From: DASPKM01 sp035628135
GTDB taxonomy: Bacteria; Bacteroidota; Bacteroidia; Chitinophagales; Chitinophagaceae
Length of the DNA: 64,000 nucleotides
NCBI GenBank assembly: GCA_035628135.1
Contig: DASPKM010000006.1
Span: 868,001 to 932,000, forward strand
Direction: 5' to 3'
The notes below the pieces were generated by a model that saw only the letters and a program-made list of their open reading frames with translations, searched no databases and was not told the origin of the DNA. The translations under genes and the position numbers were made by a program. Every line of letters starts with the position of its first letter. The stretch's first letter is position 1. Below are positions 51,748-59,979 of this stretch, piece by piece.

Positions 51748-52539
51748 ATGTCCTTGTTTACCGATCAAACAGGCAGGTCGATCATTTTGCAGGCGCCTCC
51801 CAGCCGCATTGTTTCGCTGGTGCCTTCGCAAACTGAGCTATTACACTACCTTGGATTGGAAGAAGAAGTGGTTGGCATTACCAAATTCTGCGTGCATCCT
51901 GAACAATGGTTCAGATCAAAGACACGCGTAGGCGGCACCAAACAACTCCACATCGATACCATCCGTCAATTGCAGCCGGACCTCATCATCGCCAATAAAG
52001 AAGAAAATGTGCAGGAACAGGTTGAAACGCTGTCAAAAGATTTTCCGGTTTGGATAAGCGATATCAACAACCTGGACCATGCTTATGAAATGATAGCATG
52101 TATTGGGAGCATGCTGCAAAAAACAACGGCAGCCGCTGCGTTGATCGATGACATTCGCAATGAATTTGACCTGCTGGCCCAAGCACTTCCCAAAAACTGC
52201 GAGCCTTTACAGGCAGCTTACCTTATTTGGAAGGACCCATACATGACCGTTGGGCACGATACCTTCATTCACGATATGATGGTACGCTGCGGATTTGAAA
52301 ATATTTTTGCTGATAAAACACGTTACCCAACTACCACAATAGAAGAATTGCAATCGGCCGGTTGTGAAGTATTGCTCCTTTCTTCGGAGCCCTTTCCATT
52401 TGCTCAAAAACACGTGGATGAATTGCAGCAGCACCTGCCCGCCACCAGGATAATGCTGGTAGACGGAGAAATGTTCAGCTGGTATGGCAGCAGGCTACTG
52501 CAGGCGCCTGCATATTTCCGTAACTTCATTCCTGCATGA
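51748..52539 (+). CDS. BtuF-like helical-backbone binding protein without a signal peptide
   Basis: The 263-residue protein has the class III binding-protein fold: PPSRIVSLVPSQTELLHYLGL, VVGITKFCVHPEQW, the Asp/Lys region RVGGTKQLHIDTIRQLQPDL and the late DTFIHDMMVRCGFENIF, ending YGSRLLQAPAYF. The family includes the vitamin B12 carrier BtuF and metal-chelate carriers. Unlike those, this protein begins directly at the fold with no export signal, so it should stay in the cytoplasm. No ABC permease or ATPase gene is nearby. It overlaps the next gene by 4 bp (ATGA), so the two are made together. What it binds is unknown. Confidence 0.85.
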   Translation: MSLFTDQTGRSIILQAPPSRIVSLVPSQTELLHYLGLEEEVVGITKFCVHPEQWFRSKTRVGGTKQLHIDTIRQLQPDLIIANKEENVQEQVETLSKDFPVWISDINNLDHAYEMIACIGSMLQKTTAAAALIDDIRNEFDLLAQALPKNCEPLQAAYLIWKDPYMTVGHDTFIHDMMVRCGFENIFADKTRYPTTTIEELQSAGCEVLLLSSEPFPFAQKHVDELQQHLPATRIMLVDGEMFSWYGSRLLQAPAYFRNFIPA

Positions 52540-53642
52540 GCTTTACCACCAATCACCATTCATTCGAAGCAAACGAGGCAGAAAAACCGTCGCGCAAGAA
52601 GCCCATATTTCCCGTGAACGATCAACTGCGCGCATACCTGAAACACCACGGCCGTGAAATAAAGCTGCCCGTGGCCTATAGTGATCTGCTGCATTTTACC
52701 TACTCCGTTTCATTAAAGGATAAATCCGGCAAGGACACGCTTTGGGAAAAAGTGATGTACGATATGCGGGAATGGGAATTCATCCGCGACGGCCTGGTAA
52801 AAATATACGCCATCCTCAAAACCGAGGGAGACCTAAGCTTCAGCAAGCACCTCGACGTGGCGCGCATAGACTATTGCACCTTCGGCAACTCCAATCCCTT
52901 CCGCATCCGGATCGTTAATAAGTTCAACGATAATTACGATCATTATTACATCAAACTAGCCGATGCATCCAGGGTGTACGGATTGGAACTGGAGCACATA
53001 CTTTCACCCAACCGCATTACCTTTCTCACGCATAACAACACACTGGTAGAAGAACACATTCCCGGTATTCCGGGCGATGTTTTCATTAAACAATATTTGC
53101 ATGAGCCTTCTACCAACAAGATCCGCTTCGCCAAGGAATTTGTAAAGTTCAACGAGCGTTGTTATGTGCGCCTGCTGGGCGATATGCGCAGCTATAATTT
53201 CGTGGTGGATATTACGCCCGATATCGAAGATTTTCAATACCGCATCCGCGCCATCGACTTCGATCAGCAATCGTACGAAGGACGGCGGAACCTGTACCTC
53301 CCACAATTTTTTAAAGAAAATGTCGAACTGGTCGACCTGGCGCTGAAGAACCTGAACAAAGACTCCATAGACCAATACCAAACCGAAGAACGCACCCTGA
53401 TGGCCTTCAGAATCGCTTCTTACAGGCACCGTGCGCTGGACCTGCTCAACATCATGAGCAGGGATACCATTTCGACCAGGGAAAAAACAGAGCAACTGAA
53501 AACAGAATTGGCTGAACACTCGGGGAACCCCGCTTTTAAAAAGCTCAGCTCCATGGGGCAGATAGTGAAAATGCACTTAAAGGAAATGTTGCGAAAGAAC
53601 TTGTTATTGGTGCAGCAAAATCTCGGAAGGTTCGAAGATTAA
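52536..53642 (+). CDS. Unknown protein with kinase-like motifs
   Basis: This 368-residue protein is not one I recognise by name. Several motifs recall the protein-kinase/APH fold. YYIKLADASRVYGLELEHIL (137-156) suits the ATP-Lys strand and its helix, and NTLVEEHIPGIPGDVF (168-183) the hinge. LLGDMRSYNFVVDI (213-226) resembles the catalytic (H/x)GD-x4-N loop, and RAIDFDQQSYEG (238-249) the metal-binding (I/D)DFD. The usual His before GD is replaced, so it may be a pseudokinase or a new branch. It overlaps the BtuF-like gene by 4 bp and its stop overlaps the convergent ispD stop. No signal peptide is seen. Confidence 0.7.
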   Translation: MSFTTNHHSFEANEAEKPSRKKPIFPVNDQLRAYLKHHGREIKLPVAYSDLLHFTYSVSLKDKSGKDTLWEKVMYDMREWEFIRDGLVKIYAILKTEGDLSFSKHLDVARIDYCTFGNSNPFRIRIVNKFNDNYDHYYIKLADASRVYGLELEHILSPNRITFLTHNNTLVEEHIPGIPGDVFIKQYLHEPSTNKIRFAKEFVKFNERCYVRLLGDMRSYNFVVDITPDIEDFQYRIRAIDFDQQSYEGRRNLYLPQFFKENVELVDLALKNLNKDSIDQYQTEERTLMAFRIASYRHRALDLLNIMSRDTISTREKTEQLKTELAEHSGNPAFKKLSSMGQIVKMHLKEMLRKNLLLVQQNLGRFED

Positions 53643-54313
53643 TCATTCAATTTATCCAGGATGGCTTCTGCAATCGACAGGTCAACCGGCCAGGTGATCT
53701 TGATATTGGTACGCTCACCCTGCACGATATGAATGGCATGCCCCGCAAACTCCGCTACTGTAGCCTCATCGGTGAATGATTCGCGGTAATCCTGCCCGAA
53801 CGCTGCCTTTAAGATATTGCTCTGGAAAGTTTGCGGCGTTTGTATCACATATACTTTGTTACGGTCAACCGGAGAAGCGCCTTGTCCATTATCGATGCGT
53901 ATGGTATCGGTCGCATGTATCGCCGGTATGGCATTGCCATGTTGCAACGCATGCTCATAACATCGAACGATCAATTCGGTAGTTACCAGGCATCGTACGG
54001 CATCATGCACAAAAACGATGGCATCGTCATCCACCAGGGATAAACCATGTTTTACAGAATGGAAGCGCGTAGGGCCTCCCGCAATGATGTGAACGCGTTC
54101 AGGATCGAGCGTGGATTGAACAATATCGAGCCATGCCTCGGCATGCGCTTCGGGTAACACTACTATGGCTTGCAGGTCGGCATATGCCTGTAAAAAAGCA
54201 TTGATGCTGTACCACAATACAGGCCTGCCGTTCAATAGCATGAACTGCTTGGGAACATTGCTGTCCATACGACTGCCCGAGCCGCCGGCCACTATTACTG
54301 CAAATTTTTTCAT
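53639..54313 (-). CDS. ispD: 2-C-methyl-D-erythritol 4-phosphate cytidylyltransferase
   Basis: The 224-residue enzyme of the MEP isoprenoid pathway has the nucleotide loop FAVIVAGGSGSRMDSNVPKQF, with GSGSR and the Lys of PKQF. HDAVRCLVTTELI and the CTP/MEP-contact region AIPAIHATDTIRI follow, then QTPQTFQSNILKAAF, SFTDEATVAEFAG and GERTNIKITWPVDL. Length is typical. Its start overlaps the stop of the cytoplasmic isoaspartyl peptidase by 4 bp, so both are in one transcript. Its stop overlaps the convergent kinase-like gene by 4 bp. Confidence 0.96.
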   Translation of the reverse strand: MKKFAVIVAGGSGSRMDSNVPKQFMLLNGRPVLWYSINAFLQAYADLQAIVVLPEAHAEAWLDIVQSTLDPERVHIIAGGPTRFHSVKHGLSLVDDDAIVFVHDAVRCLVTTELIVRCYEHALQHGNAIPAIHATDTIRIDNGQGASPVDRNKVYVIQTPQTFQSNILKAAFGQDYRESFTDEATVAEFAGHAIHIVQGERTNIKITWPVDLSIAEAILDKLND

Positions 54314-55251
54314 TGATAAATACCGATCTCGTTCAGGCCTTTGCTGTTACGGATTCCACGGTACATGCCCGCGATGTTAAATACCATCGCGCCATTTCCC
54401 TGCGCATCCACACCTATCATGCCGCCTTCTCCATCCAACTGCTTCAATTTCGTATGCACTACTATCTCCATGGCTTCCTGCAGGCTCTTGCCTTTGTATT
54501 CCATCAGGCAACTGACGTCGTACGCAGCTACTGCCCGCATGAAGATCTCGCCGTGCCCGGTGCAACTGATAGCGCAGGTTTTGTTATTGGCATAATTGCC
54601 CGCGCCTGTAATGGGACTATCACCTATGCGCCCATATTGTTTATTGGTCATGCCGCCGGTGCTGGTGGCCGCTGCAATATTTCCATGCTGGTCGCAGGCA
54701 ACCGCGCCCACCGTTCCAAACTTTTTATCCTTCATCAATTCATCAGTGCGGGGACTGGTATGGTCAAGGATGGTCTCACCAGATGCAAACACTTGTCTCC
54801 ACTGGTCGTACCGGTATTGCGAGTAAAAATAATCATCGTGCTCGAATGCAACGCCACGTTGCAATGCAAATTCATTGGCGCCTTCGCCGGCCAGCAATAC
54901 ATGCTCGGTATGGTTCATCACTTCATATGCCAGCACGATTGGATTGCGCACGTTGCGTATTGCCGCCACGGCGCCGGCCTTCAGCGTAGCGCCGTCCATT
55001 ACCGCGGCATCCATTTCATGCCCGCCCTTATTGCTGAAAACAGAACCCTTGCCTGCATTGAACAGGATATTGTCTTCCATGCAAATTACCGTGGCCTTAA
55101 CGGCCTCCAACGATGTTCCGCCATCATGCAACACCGCAAAACCGGCATCCAGCGCGGCCTGCAATCCATCGCGGTACGCCTTCTCCAGTTCATCGGTCAG
55201 GTTCTTCCTTAAGATGGTCCCGGCACCTCCATGGATCACAAGGGTAAACAT
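54310..55251 (-). CDS. Cytoplasmic isoaspartyl peptidase/L-asparaginase
   Basis: The 313-residue Ntn hydrolase starts directly at the fold (MFTLVIHGGAGTILRKNL) with no signal peptide. The autocleavage site is KFGTVGAVACD with the nucleophile Thr, followed by TSTGGMTNKQYGRIGDSPI, GAGNYANNKTCAISCTGHGE and GEGGMIGVDAQGNGAMVF. It closely resembles the exported copy at 10.3-11.3 kb, with almost the same pocket residues. It should remove isoaspartyl residues from dipeptides made by protein breakdown. It lies between a heptose kinase and ispD in a minus-strand run; the link to those is probably one of transcript only. Confidence 0.93.
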   Translation of the reverse strand: MFTLVIHGGAGTILRKNLTDELEKAYRDGLQAALDAGFAVLHDGGTSLEAVKATVICMEDNILFNAGKGSVFSNKGGHEMDAAVMDGATLKAGAVAAIRNVRNPIVLAYEVMNHTEHVLLAGEGANEFALQRGVAFEHDDYFYSQYRYDQWRQVFASGETILDHTSPRTDELMKDKKFGTVGAVACDQHGNIAAATSTGGMTNKQYGRIGDSPITGAGNYANNKTCAISCTGHGEIFMRAVAAYDVSCLMEYKGKSLQEAMEIVVHTKLKQLDGEGGMIGVDAQGNGAMVFNIAGMYRGIRNSKGLNEIGIYQ

Positions 55252-55310
55252 TATAGTCTTTAAATTTTTGAATTAGTATCAATGGTACTTCCACCTCACC
55301 ACTCACCTCC

Positions 55311-56315
55311 CTATTCCTTCTCTTCTATCAACTCCTTACACTCCTGCAACAGTTTCTTCTTATCGATGGCCACCGTTCCTACTTCTTCGCATACAATACC
55401 ACCGGCAAGATTGGCAATGGATGCCATCAGTCGCGTGTCCTTGGTTGCAGCATATACCAGCGAAGCCACCGCAATTACCGTATCGCCCGCGCCCGACACA
55501 TCGGCTATATTTCGCACATGCGCCGGAACGATATCAGCTTCTTCTTCATCCTGGTAAAATACCCCGTGCTCCGACAAAGTGATGAACGATACGCGGTGCT
55601 GCAAACGTTCCTTCAACTGCCCATGAATATTTTTAAGCGCCGGCTTGTCAAAGTTTTCATCGATGATGTTCAGGGCCTCCCTCACCTCTTTAAGGTTGGG
55701 CTTGAACACAGTAACGCCCTGGAACGAAAAAAAATTCTTTCGCTTTGGGTCTACCGTGGTAGTAACGCCTTTTGCATTGCATATTTTGATTACTTCATCT
55801 ATCACGTTCCTGGTAAGAACGCCCTTATTATAATCCTCAAAGATCATTACCTGGGGCTGCTCCTGCTCCACGTACCTGGTAACGGCATCGATCAAGCGCT
55901 GTTCATCCGCGGGATCAAGGTCCCTTACTATTTCAGCGTCCAGCCTTAGCATCTGCTGGTTGCGGCTGATGATCCTCGATTTGCTGGTAGTAATGCGCTT
56001 GGTGCTTCTCAATAAATACTCCGTGGATATTTCCTGCTCTTTAAAAAGGCCTTCCAGCATTTGTCCATCCTCATCATTGCCGATCAACGAAAAAATGGAA
56101 ACCCTTGCGCCGAGCGCTTTTACATTCAGGGCTACATTGGCCGCGCCGCCGAGACGGTGCTCCTTTTTTTTAAGCGATACAATGGGAACAGGCGCTTCCG
56201 GCGAAATACGGTCTACCGTTCCCCACCAGTAAGTGTCGAGCATGACGTCGCCAATAACTCCCGCCTTTATCTCTGAAAATTTCCTGAACAGCTTATTAAA
56301 ATCCTCTTTAGCCAT
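55311..56315 (-). CDS. rfaE1: PfkB-family heptose 7-phosphate kinase (RfaE1/HldA domain)
   Basis: The 334-residue kinase has the N-terminal substrate motif AGVIGDVMLDTYWWGTVDRIS and SPEAPVPIVSLKKKEHRLGG-type contacts (EHRLGGAANVALNV). The PfkB catalytic signature is DVSGAGDTVIAVASLVYAA and there is a final EEVGTVAIDKKKL. This matches the kinase half of HldE, which phosphorylates D-glycero-D-manno-heptose 7-phosphate for LPS core synthesis. The nucleotidyltransferase half is missing, as in the split arrangement. It lies 6 bp after the APC permease stop and 59 bp before the isoaspartyl peptidase start, all on the minus strand. Other sugar kinases of this family cannot be fully excluded. Confidence 0.88.
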   Translation of the reverse strand: MAKEDFNKLFRKFSEIKAGVIGDVMLDTYWWGTVDRISPEAPVPIVSLKKKEHRLGGAANVALNVKALGARVSIFSLIGNDEDGQMLEGLFKEQEISTEYLLRSTKRITTSKSRIISRNQQMLRLDAEIVRDLDPADEQRLIDAVTRYVEQEQPQVMIFEDYNKGVLTRNVIDEVIKICNAKGVTTTVDPKRKNFFSFQGVTVFKPNLKEVREALNIIDENFDKPALKNIHGQLKERLQHRVSFITLSEHGVFYQDEEEADIVPAHVRNIADVSGAGDTVIAVASLVYAATKDTRLMASIANLAGGIVCEEVGTVAIDKKKLLQECKELIEEKE

Positions 56316-56321
56316 ACCTGT

Positions 56322-57761
56322 TTAGGCCCCGTTTTTTTTAGTTCGGAGCGCAATATAGTACAAAGGAATACCAAGTATTGCAATCGCTAAGCCCCATAGC
56401 GAATAGGTGGGCGAAACCCAAACAAGGCCAATGCAAAATGCCGTTGCCAGCAAAATATATATTACCGGCAGCACAGGATAGCCAAAGGCTTTATACGGCC
56501 TGTCGGCATCAGGCGCTTTTTGCCTTAAAATAAATATGCCTATAATGGTAAATATGTAAAAAATTACCACAACAAACGACACCATGGTCAACAGATCGCC
56601 ATACCTGCCACTTAGGCAAAGCAGGCAAGCCACAACGCTCTGTATCCATAAAGCATATGCCGGCACCGCGTGCTTGTTCAACTCACCCGCCTGCCGGAAG
56701 AACAATCCATCTTTAGCCATCGAATAATACACCCTTGCCCCGGCAAGGATCAAACCATTGTTACAGCCAAATGTCGACACCATAATCATAACGGCAATGA
56801 CCGCGGTCCCTGCCGCCCCGAATATATCATTGGCTACCACTACGGCCACCCTGTCATTTTTTGCAAATGCCAATTCCTGCAACGGAAGCACATGCAGGTA
56901 CATAAGGTTAGCGGAGATGTAAATGATGGTAACGATGAGCGTTCCCAGAAAAAGGCTTAACCCGATATTCCTGCGCGGATTCTTTATTTCTCCTGCGATA
57001 AACGTTACGTTGTTCCAGGCATCACTGCTAAAAATGGATCCCACCATAGCAGCAGCGATGGCTCCTATCAAAATAGCGCCGGATATTGGCTTCCATCCGG
57101 TAGGTTCCAATTGTCCACCCGATCCCGGTTGTCCGTGGTCTTGCATGGCGTTGAGCCCGGTTTGCCAGTTCTGGTCCCAAAAGCTTTCTTTCGCCAATAG
57201 GAAACCAAAAATGATGAGACCAAATAGAGAAAGCAATTTGGCTGATGTAAAGGTGGTCTGTATAATCTTACCCCCTTTGATACCCTTGGTATTGGTGTAG
57301 GTAAGAAATAATATCATTACGATTGCCAGCACCTGCGCGGCTGATATTTTCATAAATCCAAGGTCAGCTAATATATTATCCTCGCCCACGCCGGGGATCA
57401 GGTAAGCGGTAAAGCGACTGAAAGCTACTGCCACCGCGGCAATCGTGGCGGTTTGTATCACTGCAAAAAAACTCCACCCGTACATAAAAGCTATCAAAGG
57501 GTTGTAAGCTTCCTTCAGGTAAACATATTGGCCACCGGCCTTTGGATACATTCCACTTAGTTCCCCATAACTTACGGCCGCGATAACGGTCATAAAACCT
57601 GTAATGGCCCAAACAGCAATAAGCCATCCGGCCGAACCCACATTTCGTGTGATGTCCGCACTGACAATAAAAATACCGGAACCTATCATGGAACCGGCAA
57701 CAATCATAGTGGCATCGAATAGTCCAAGCGATGGCTTGAAAGAGGAGGGTTGGTTGGTCAT
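56322..57761 (-). CDS. APC-superfamily amino acid permease
   Basis: The 479-residue membrane protein has 12 predicted helices. The first has the family motif TMIVAGSMIGSGIFIVSADI. Later segments are GGQYVYLKEAYNPLIAFMYGW, FSSDAWNNVTFIAGEIKNPRR and STFGCNNGLILAGARVYYSMA, the conserved APC elements for amino-acid binding and gating. LAT-type or YfnA-like permeases are the closest match. The exact amino acid is not clear. It is the first gene of a minus-strand run (APC, heptose kinase, isoaspartyl peptidase, IspD) and is divergent from mgtE by 53 bp. Confidence 0.9.
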   Translation of the reverse strand: MTNQPSSFKPSLGLFDATMIVAGSMIGSGIFIVSADITRNVGSAGWLIAVWAITGFMTVIAAVSYGELSGMYPKAGGQYVYLKEAYNPLIAFMYGWSFFAVIQTATIAAVAVAFSRFTAYLIPGVGEDNILADLGFMKISAAQVLAIVMILFLTYTNTKGIKGGKIIQTTFTSAKLLSLFGLIIFGFLLAKESFWDQNWQTGLNAMQDHGQPGSGGQLEPTGWKPISGAILIGAIAAAMVGSIFSSDAWNNVTFIAGEIKNPRRNIGLSLFLGTLIVTIIYISANLMYLHVLPLQELAFAKNDRVAVVVANDIFGAAGTAVIAVMIMVSTFGCNNGLILAGARVYYSMAKDGLFFRQAGELNKHAVPAYALWIQSVVACLLCLSGRYGDLLTMVSFVVVIFYIFTIIGIFILRQKAPDADRPYKAFGYPVLPVIYILLATAFCIGLVWVSPTYSLWGLAIAILGIPLYYIALRTKKNGA

Positions 57762-57802
57762 AAAAAATTAATAAGCCGGAAGATAAGCAAATCTTATTAA
57801 CC

Positions 57803-57810
57803 TAAATTTG
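57803..57810 (+). promoter_or_regulatory. Bacteroidota -7 element (TAAATTTG) for mgtE
   Basis: Exact TAnnTTTG only 4 bp before the mgtE ATG. If it is used, transcription would start at or very near the A of the ATG, giving a leaderless mRNA. The 53-bp gap has no room for a magnesium-sensing leader. Confidence 0.45.
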
Positions 57811-57814
57811 GCGG

Positions 57815-59203
57815 ATGTCCGAGGAGCTCGAACATATAGACCTCAAACAGCAGTTCGAAGAACTGATCGGCAGCAACGACCAGCTAAGCATCCGGGAGTT
57901 CCTGAACGATCAGAACATCAGCGACGTGGCCTTTCTTATCAATGAATATCCCGAATACGAAGCGCAGATCATCACTAACCTCAGCATCCATCGTGCGGCC
58001 AGCACTTTTAAGATACTGGACCTCTCCGTTCAAAAACGTGTTATACAGGAATTACCTCCTATAAAGACCGCCGAGCTGCTGAACGACCTGCCGCCCGACG
58101 ACCGCACCGACTTCCTGGAAGAACTTCCCAGCGAAGTGGTAAAGGAGCTCATTCGACTGCTGAATGCCGAAGAGCGTAAGATCACCCTTTCGCTGCTTGG
58201 TTATCCCGAGAGCAGCGTGGGCAGGCTGATGACGCCCGACTATATCGCAGTGCAGATTGACTGGACGGTGCAGGAAGTGCTGGACTACATCCGCGAAGTG
58301 GGCAAACAAATGGAAACCATCGACGTGATATATGTGGTGAACGACAAAGGAGAATTCGTGGACGATATGCGCATCCGCGACCTGATACTGGCCAGCCCCG
58401 ACAAACTGGTGGGCGACATCATCGACCACCGGTCTATTACCCTGCACGTGAACGACGACCAGGAAGTAGCCACACAGGTGTTCAAAATGAACCATCGGAT
58501 AGCCCTTCCCGTTATAGATGACAAGAACATCCTGCTCGGAATTGTTACCATCGACGACGTTTTATGGGTTGCCAACGAAGAATTTACCGAGGACATCCAG
58601 AAGATCGGTGGTACCGAGGCATTGGACGAGCCCTATCTTGAAATGCCCATCTTCAAATTGTTCAGGAAAAGGGTGGTATGGCTCATCGTGCTGTTCCTGG
58701 GCGAAATGCTAACGGCAACGGTAATGGCCTATTTTGAAGATGAGCTGGCAAAATATGTAGTGCTGGCGCTGTTCGTACCGCTGATCATTTCCAGCGGCGG
58801 CAATACCGGTTCACAAGCATCTACCCTTATTATACAAGCAATGGCTTTGGGAGAGATCACCATCCACGATTGGTGGCGGGTTATGCGCCGCGAGCTGATC
58901 TCAGGATTTTTATTGGGCACCGTGCTGGGATTGATCGGTTTTGTACGCGTAGCTTTTTGGAATTCTATTTTCCATACCTATGGCGATCACGGCACCATGG
59001 TTGCCTTTACAGTTGGTTTTTCATTACTGGGCGTTGTATTGTGGGGAACCGTTACGGGTTCCATGCTGCCCATCATCATGAAAAAATTGGGTACCGACCC
59101 TGCTACTTCTTCTGCTCCTTTTGTGGCCACCCTGGTGGATGTAACGGGCCTCGTCATTTATTTCTCCATGGCCTTTCTGTTCATGCAAGACATTTTGGGC
59201 TGA
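57815..59203 (+). CDS. mgtE: Magnesium transporter MgtE
   Basis: The 462-residue protein has the standard MgtE order. The acidic N domain (1-130) has IKTAELLNDLPPDDRTDFLEE. Two CBS domains (about 130-265) follow, with VGRLMTPDYIAVQIDWTVQEV, IDVIYVVNDKGEFVDDMRI and ALPVIDDKNILLGIVTIDDV. Five membrane helices carry the pore motif (LALFVPLIISSGGNTGSQAST, with MPIIMKKLGTDPATSSAPFVA). The CBS and N domains gate the channel according to cytosolic Mg2+. It is divergent from the APC permease. The next gene is a small unknown protein 40 bp downstream. Confidence 0.96.
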   Translation: MSEELEHIDLKQQFEELIGSNDQLSIREFLNDQNISDVAFLINEYPEYEAQIITNLSIHRAASTFKILDLSVQKRVIQELPPIKTAELLNDLPPDDRTDFLEELPSEVVKELIRLLNAEERKITLSLLGYPESSVGRLMTPDYIAVQIDWTVQEVLDYIREVGKQMETIDVIYVVNDKGEFVDDMRIRDLILASPDKLVGDIIDHRSITLHVNDDQEVATQVFKMNHRIALPVIDDKNILLGIVTIDDVLWVANEEFTEDIQKIGGTEALDEPYLEMPIFKLFRKRVVWLIVLFLGEMLTATVMAYFEDELAKYVVLALFVPLIISSGGNTGSQASTLIIQAMALGEITIHDWWRVMRRELISGFLLGTVLGLIGFVRVAFWNSIFHTYGDHGTMVAFTVGFSLLGVVLWGTVTGSMLPIIMKKLGTDPATSSAPFVATLVDVTGLVIYFSMAFLFMQDILG

Positions 59204-59243
59204 GGACGGCCCCCTTTTTGCAGCATGTTCCCTAAAAGGAATT

Positions 59244-59546
59244 ATGGATTCATTTACAGTTGCCTTCTGGAAGCAACCCGTTTCAAGGGACGACTCGTCC
59301 ATTGAGCTCCACGAATTGCATGAGGTAGGATTGGTGCACGCGATCATCAATCGGACCGATCATTCAGACAGTACACGGTATGCTGTGGATTTACAGGATG
59401 AAGAGTTAAAAGCGCGTTACGGCCGCATTGTACTTGCCCGGTCGGCCGACAAGCGGTGGAAAGTGGTGAGTGCGCTCAACGGCATAGAAGATATATTCAT
59501 TCAATTGACCGGTGCCATTGACAATGCAGAGCTCGCCAAAATGTAA
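59244..59546 (+). CDS. Hypothetical protein, 100 residues
   Basis: I do not recognise this protein. It is soluble, with no signal peptide or membrane span. The readable parts are MDSFTVAFWKQPVSRDDSS, a His-rich ELHEVGLVHAIINRTDHSD and a strand-helix end (GRIVLARSADKRWKVVSALN, GIEDIFIQLTGAIDNAEL). It starts 40 bp after mgtE and may share its transcript. A hairpin terminator follows 4 bp after the stop. The reading frame, the ATG and the following terminator support a real gene. Confidence 0.68.
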   Translation: MDSFTVAFWKQPVSRDDSSIELHELHEVGLVHAIINRTDHSDSTRYAVDLQDEELKARYGRIVLARSADKRWKVVSALNGIEDIFIQLTGAIDNAELAKM

Positions 59547-59550
59547 AAAT

Positions 59551-59592
59551 AATGCGGGATGTGAAGCCGATGATGGTCTCACATCCCGCATT
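59551..59592. terminator. Bidirectional hairpin terminator
   Basis: AATGCGGGATGTGA and TCACATCCCGCATT pair perfectly over 14 bp around a 14-base loop. On the minus strand the stem is followed by ATTTTTAC. It separates the convergent 100- and 71-residue genes. Confidence 0.8.
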
Positions 59593-59601
59593 CATCATAC
59601 C

Positions 59602-59817
59602 TTATTCCGCTTCGCTTAACCGGTCTTCACTGGTATCTTCAATCGCTCTCTTTTCTTCGAGCGGATCTTCGTTCAATAAACCTTTATCATCGCCAGACTT
59701 CCTGTTCACTTCTTCGTCTTTAAGACCGGGATTGCGCAGGTATGAGTCGCTGGTCCTGTCTTCTTCCGGCAACTTGTCGGGATCGCCCAGGTTTATTTTT
59801 TTGGGTTGCTCTTCCAT
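59602..59817 (-). CDS. Small acidic, probably disordered protein, 71 residues
   Basis: I do not recognise this protein. It is rich in Glu, Asp, Lys, Ser and Pro with almost no aromatic or large hydrophobic residues (EEQPKKINLGDPDKLPEED, RNPGLKDEEVNRKSGDD), so it is likely unfolded on its own. It lies between two convergent or divergent neighbours with its own terminator at 59551-59592. Small disordered proteins of this type are often stress-linked in Bacteroidota, but that is inference. A chance frame cannot be excluded. Confidence 0.5.
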   Translation of the reverse strand: MEEQPKKINLGDPDKLPEEDRTSDSYLRNPGLKDEEVNRKSGDDKGLLNEDPLEEKRAIEDTSEDRLSEAE

Positions 59818-59979
59818 AAAAATTTATTTTTTCTGATATAAACCCTGAAAAAACCATGCCTTCTCTACCACTCGCTACTCAACACTCAGCTTATACAGCC
59901 TTAATGCACAACTGGTTAATGGTATTTTGAAAACCCGCCTATTTTGCAGATTTTCGCACGGTTATCAATTATAACCATT

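Noticed and set aside
53639..53642. Overlapping stop codons of the kinase-like gene and ispD as a frameshift
   Set aside because: Both proteins have complete ends; the 4-bp overlap is a normal convergent junction.
57762..57814. Magnesium riboswitch before mgtE
   Set aside because: The gap is only 53 bp and the -7 box lies 4 bp from the ATG.
59818..59979. glmS ribozyme upstream of glmS
   Set aside because: This ribozyme is known from Gram-positive bacteria. No matching core was seen in this gap.
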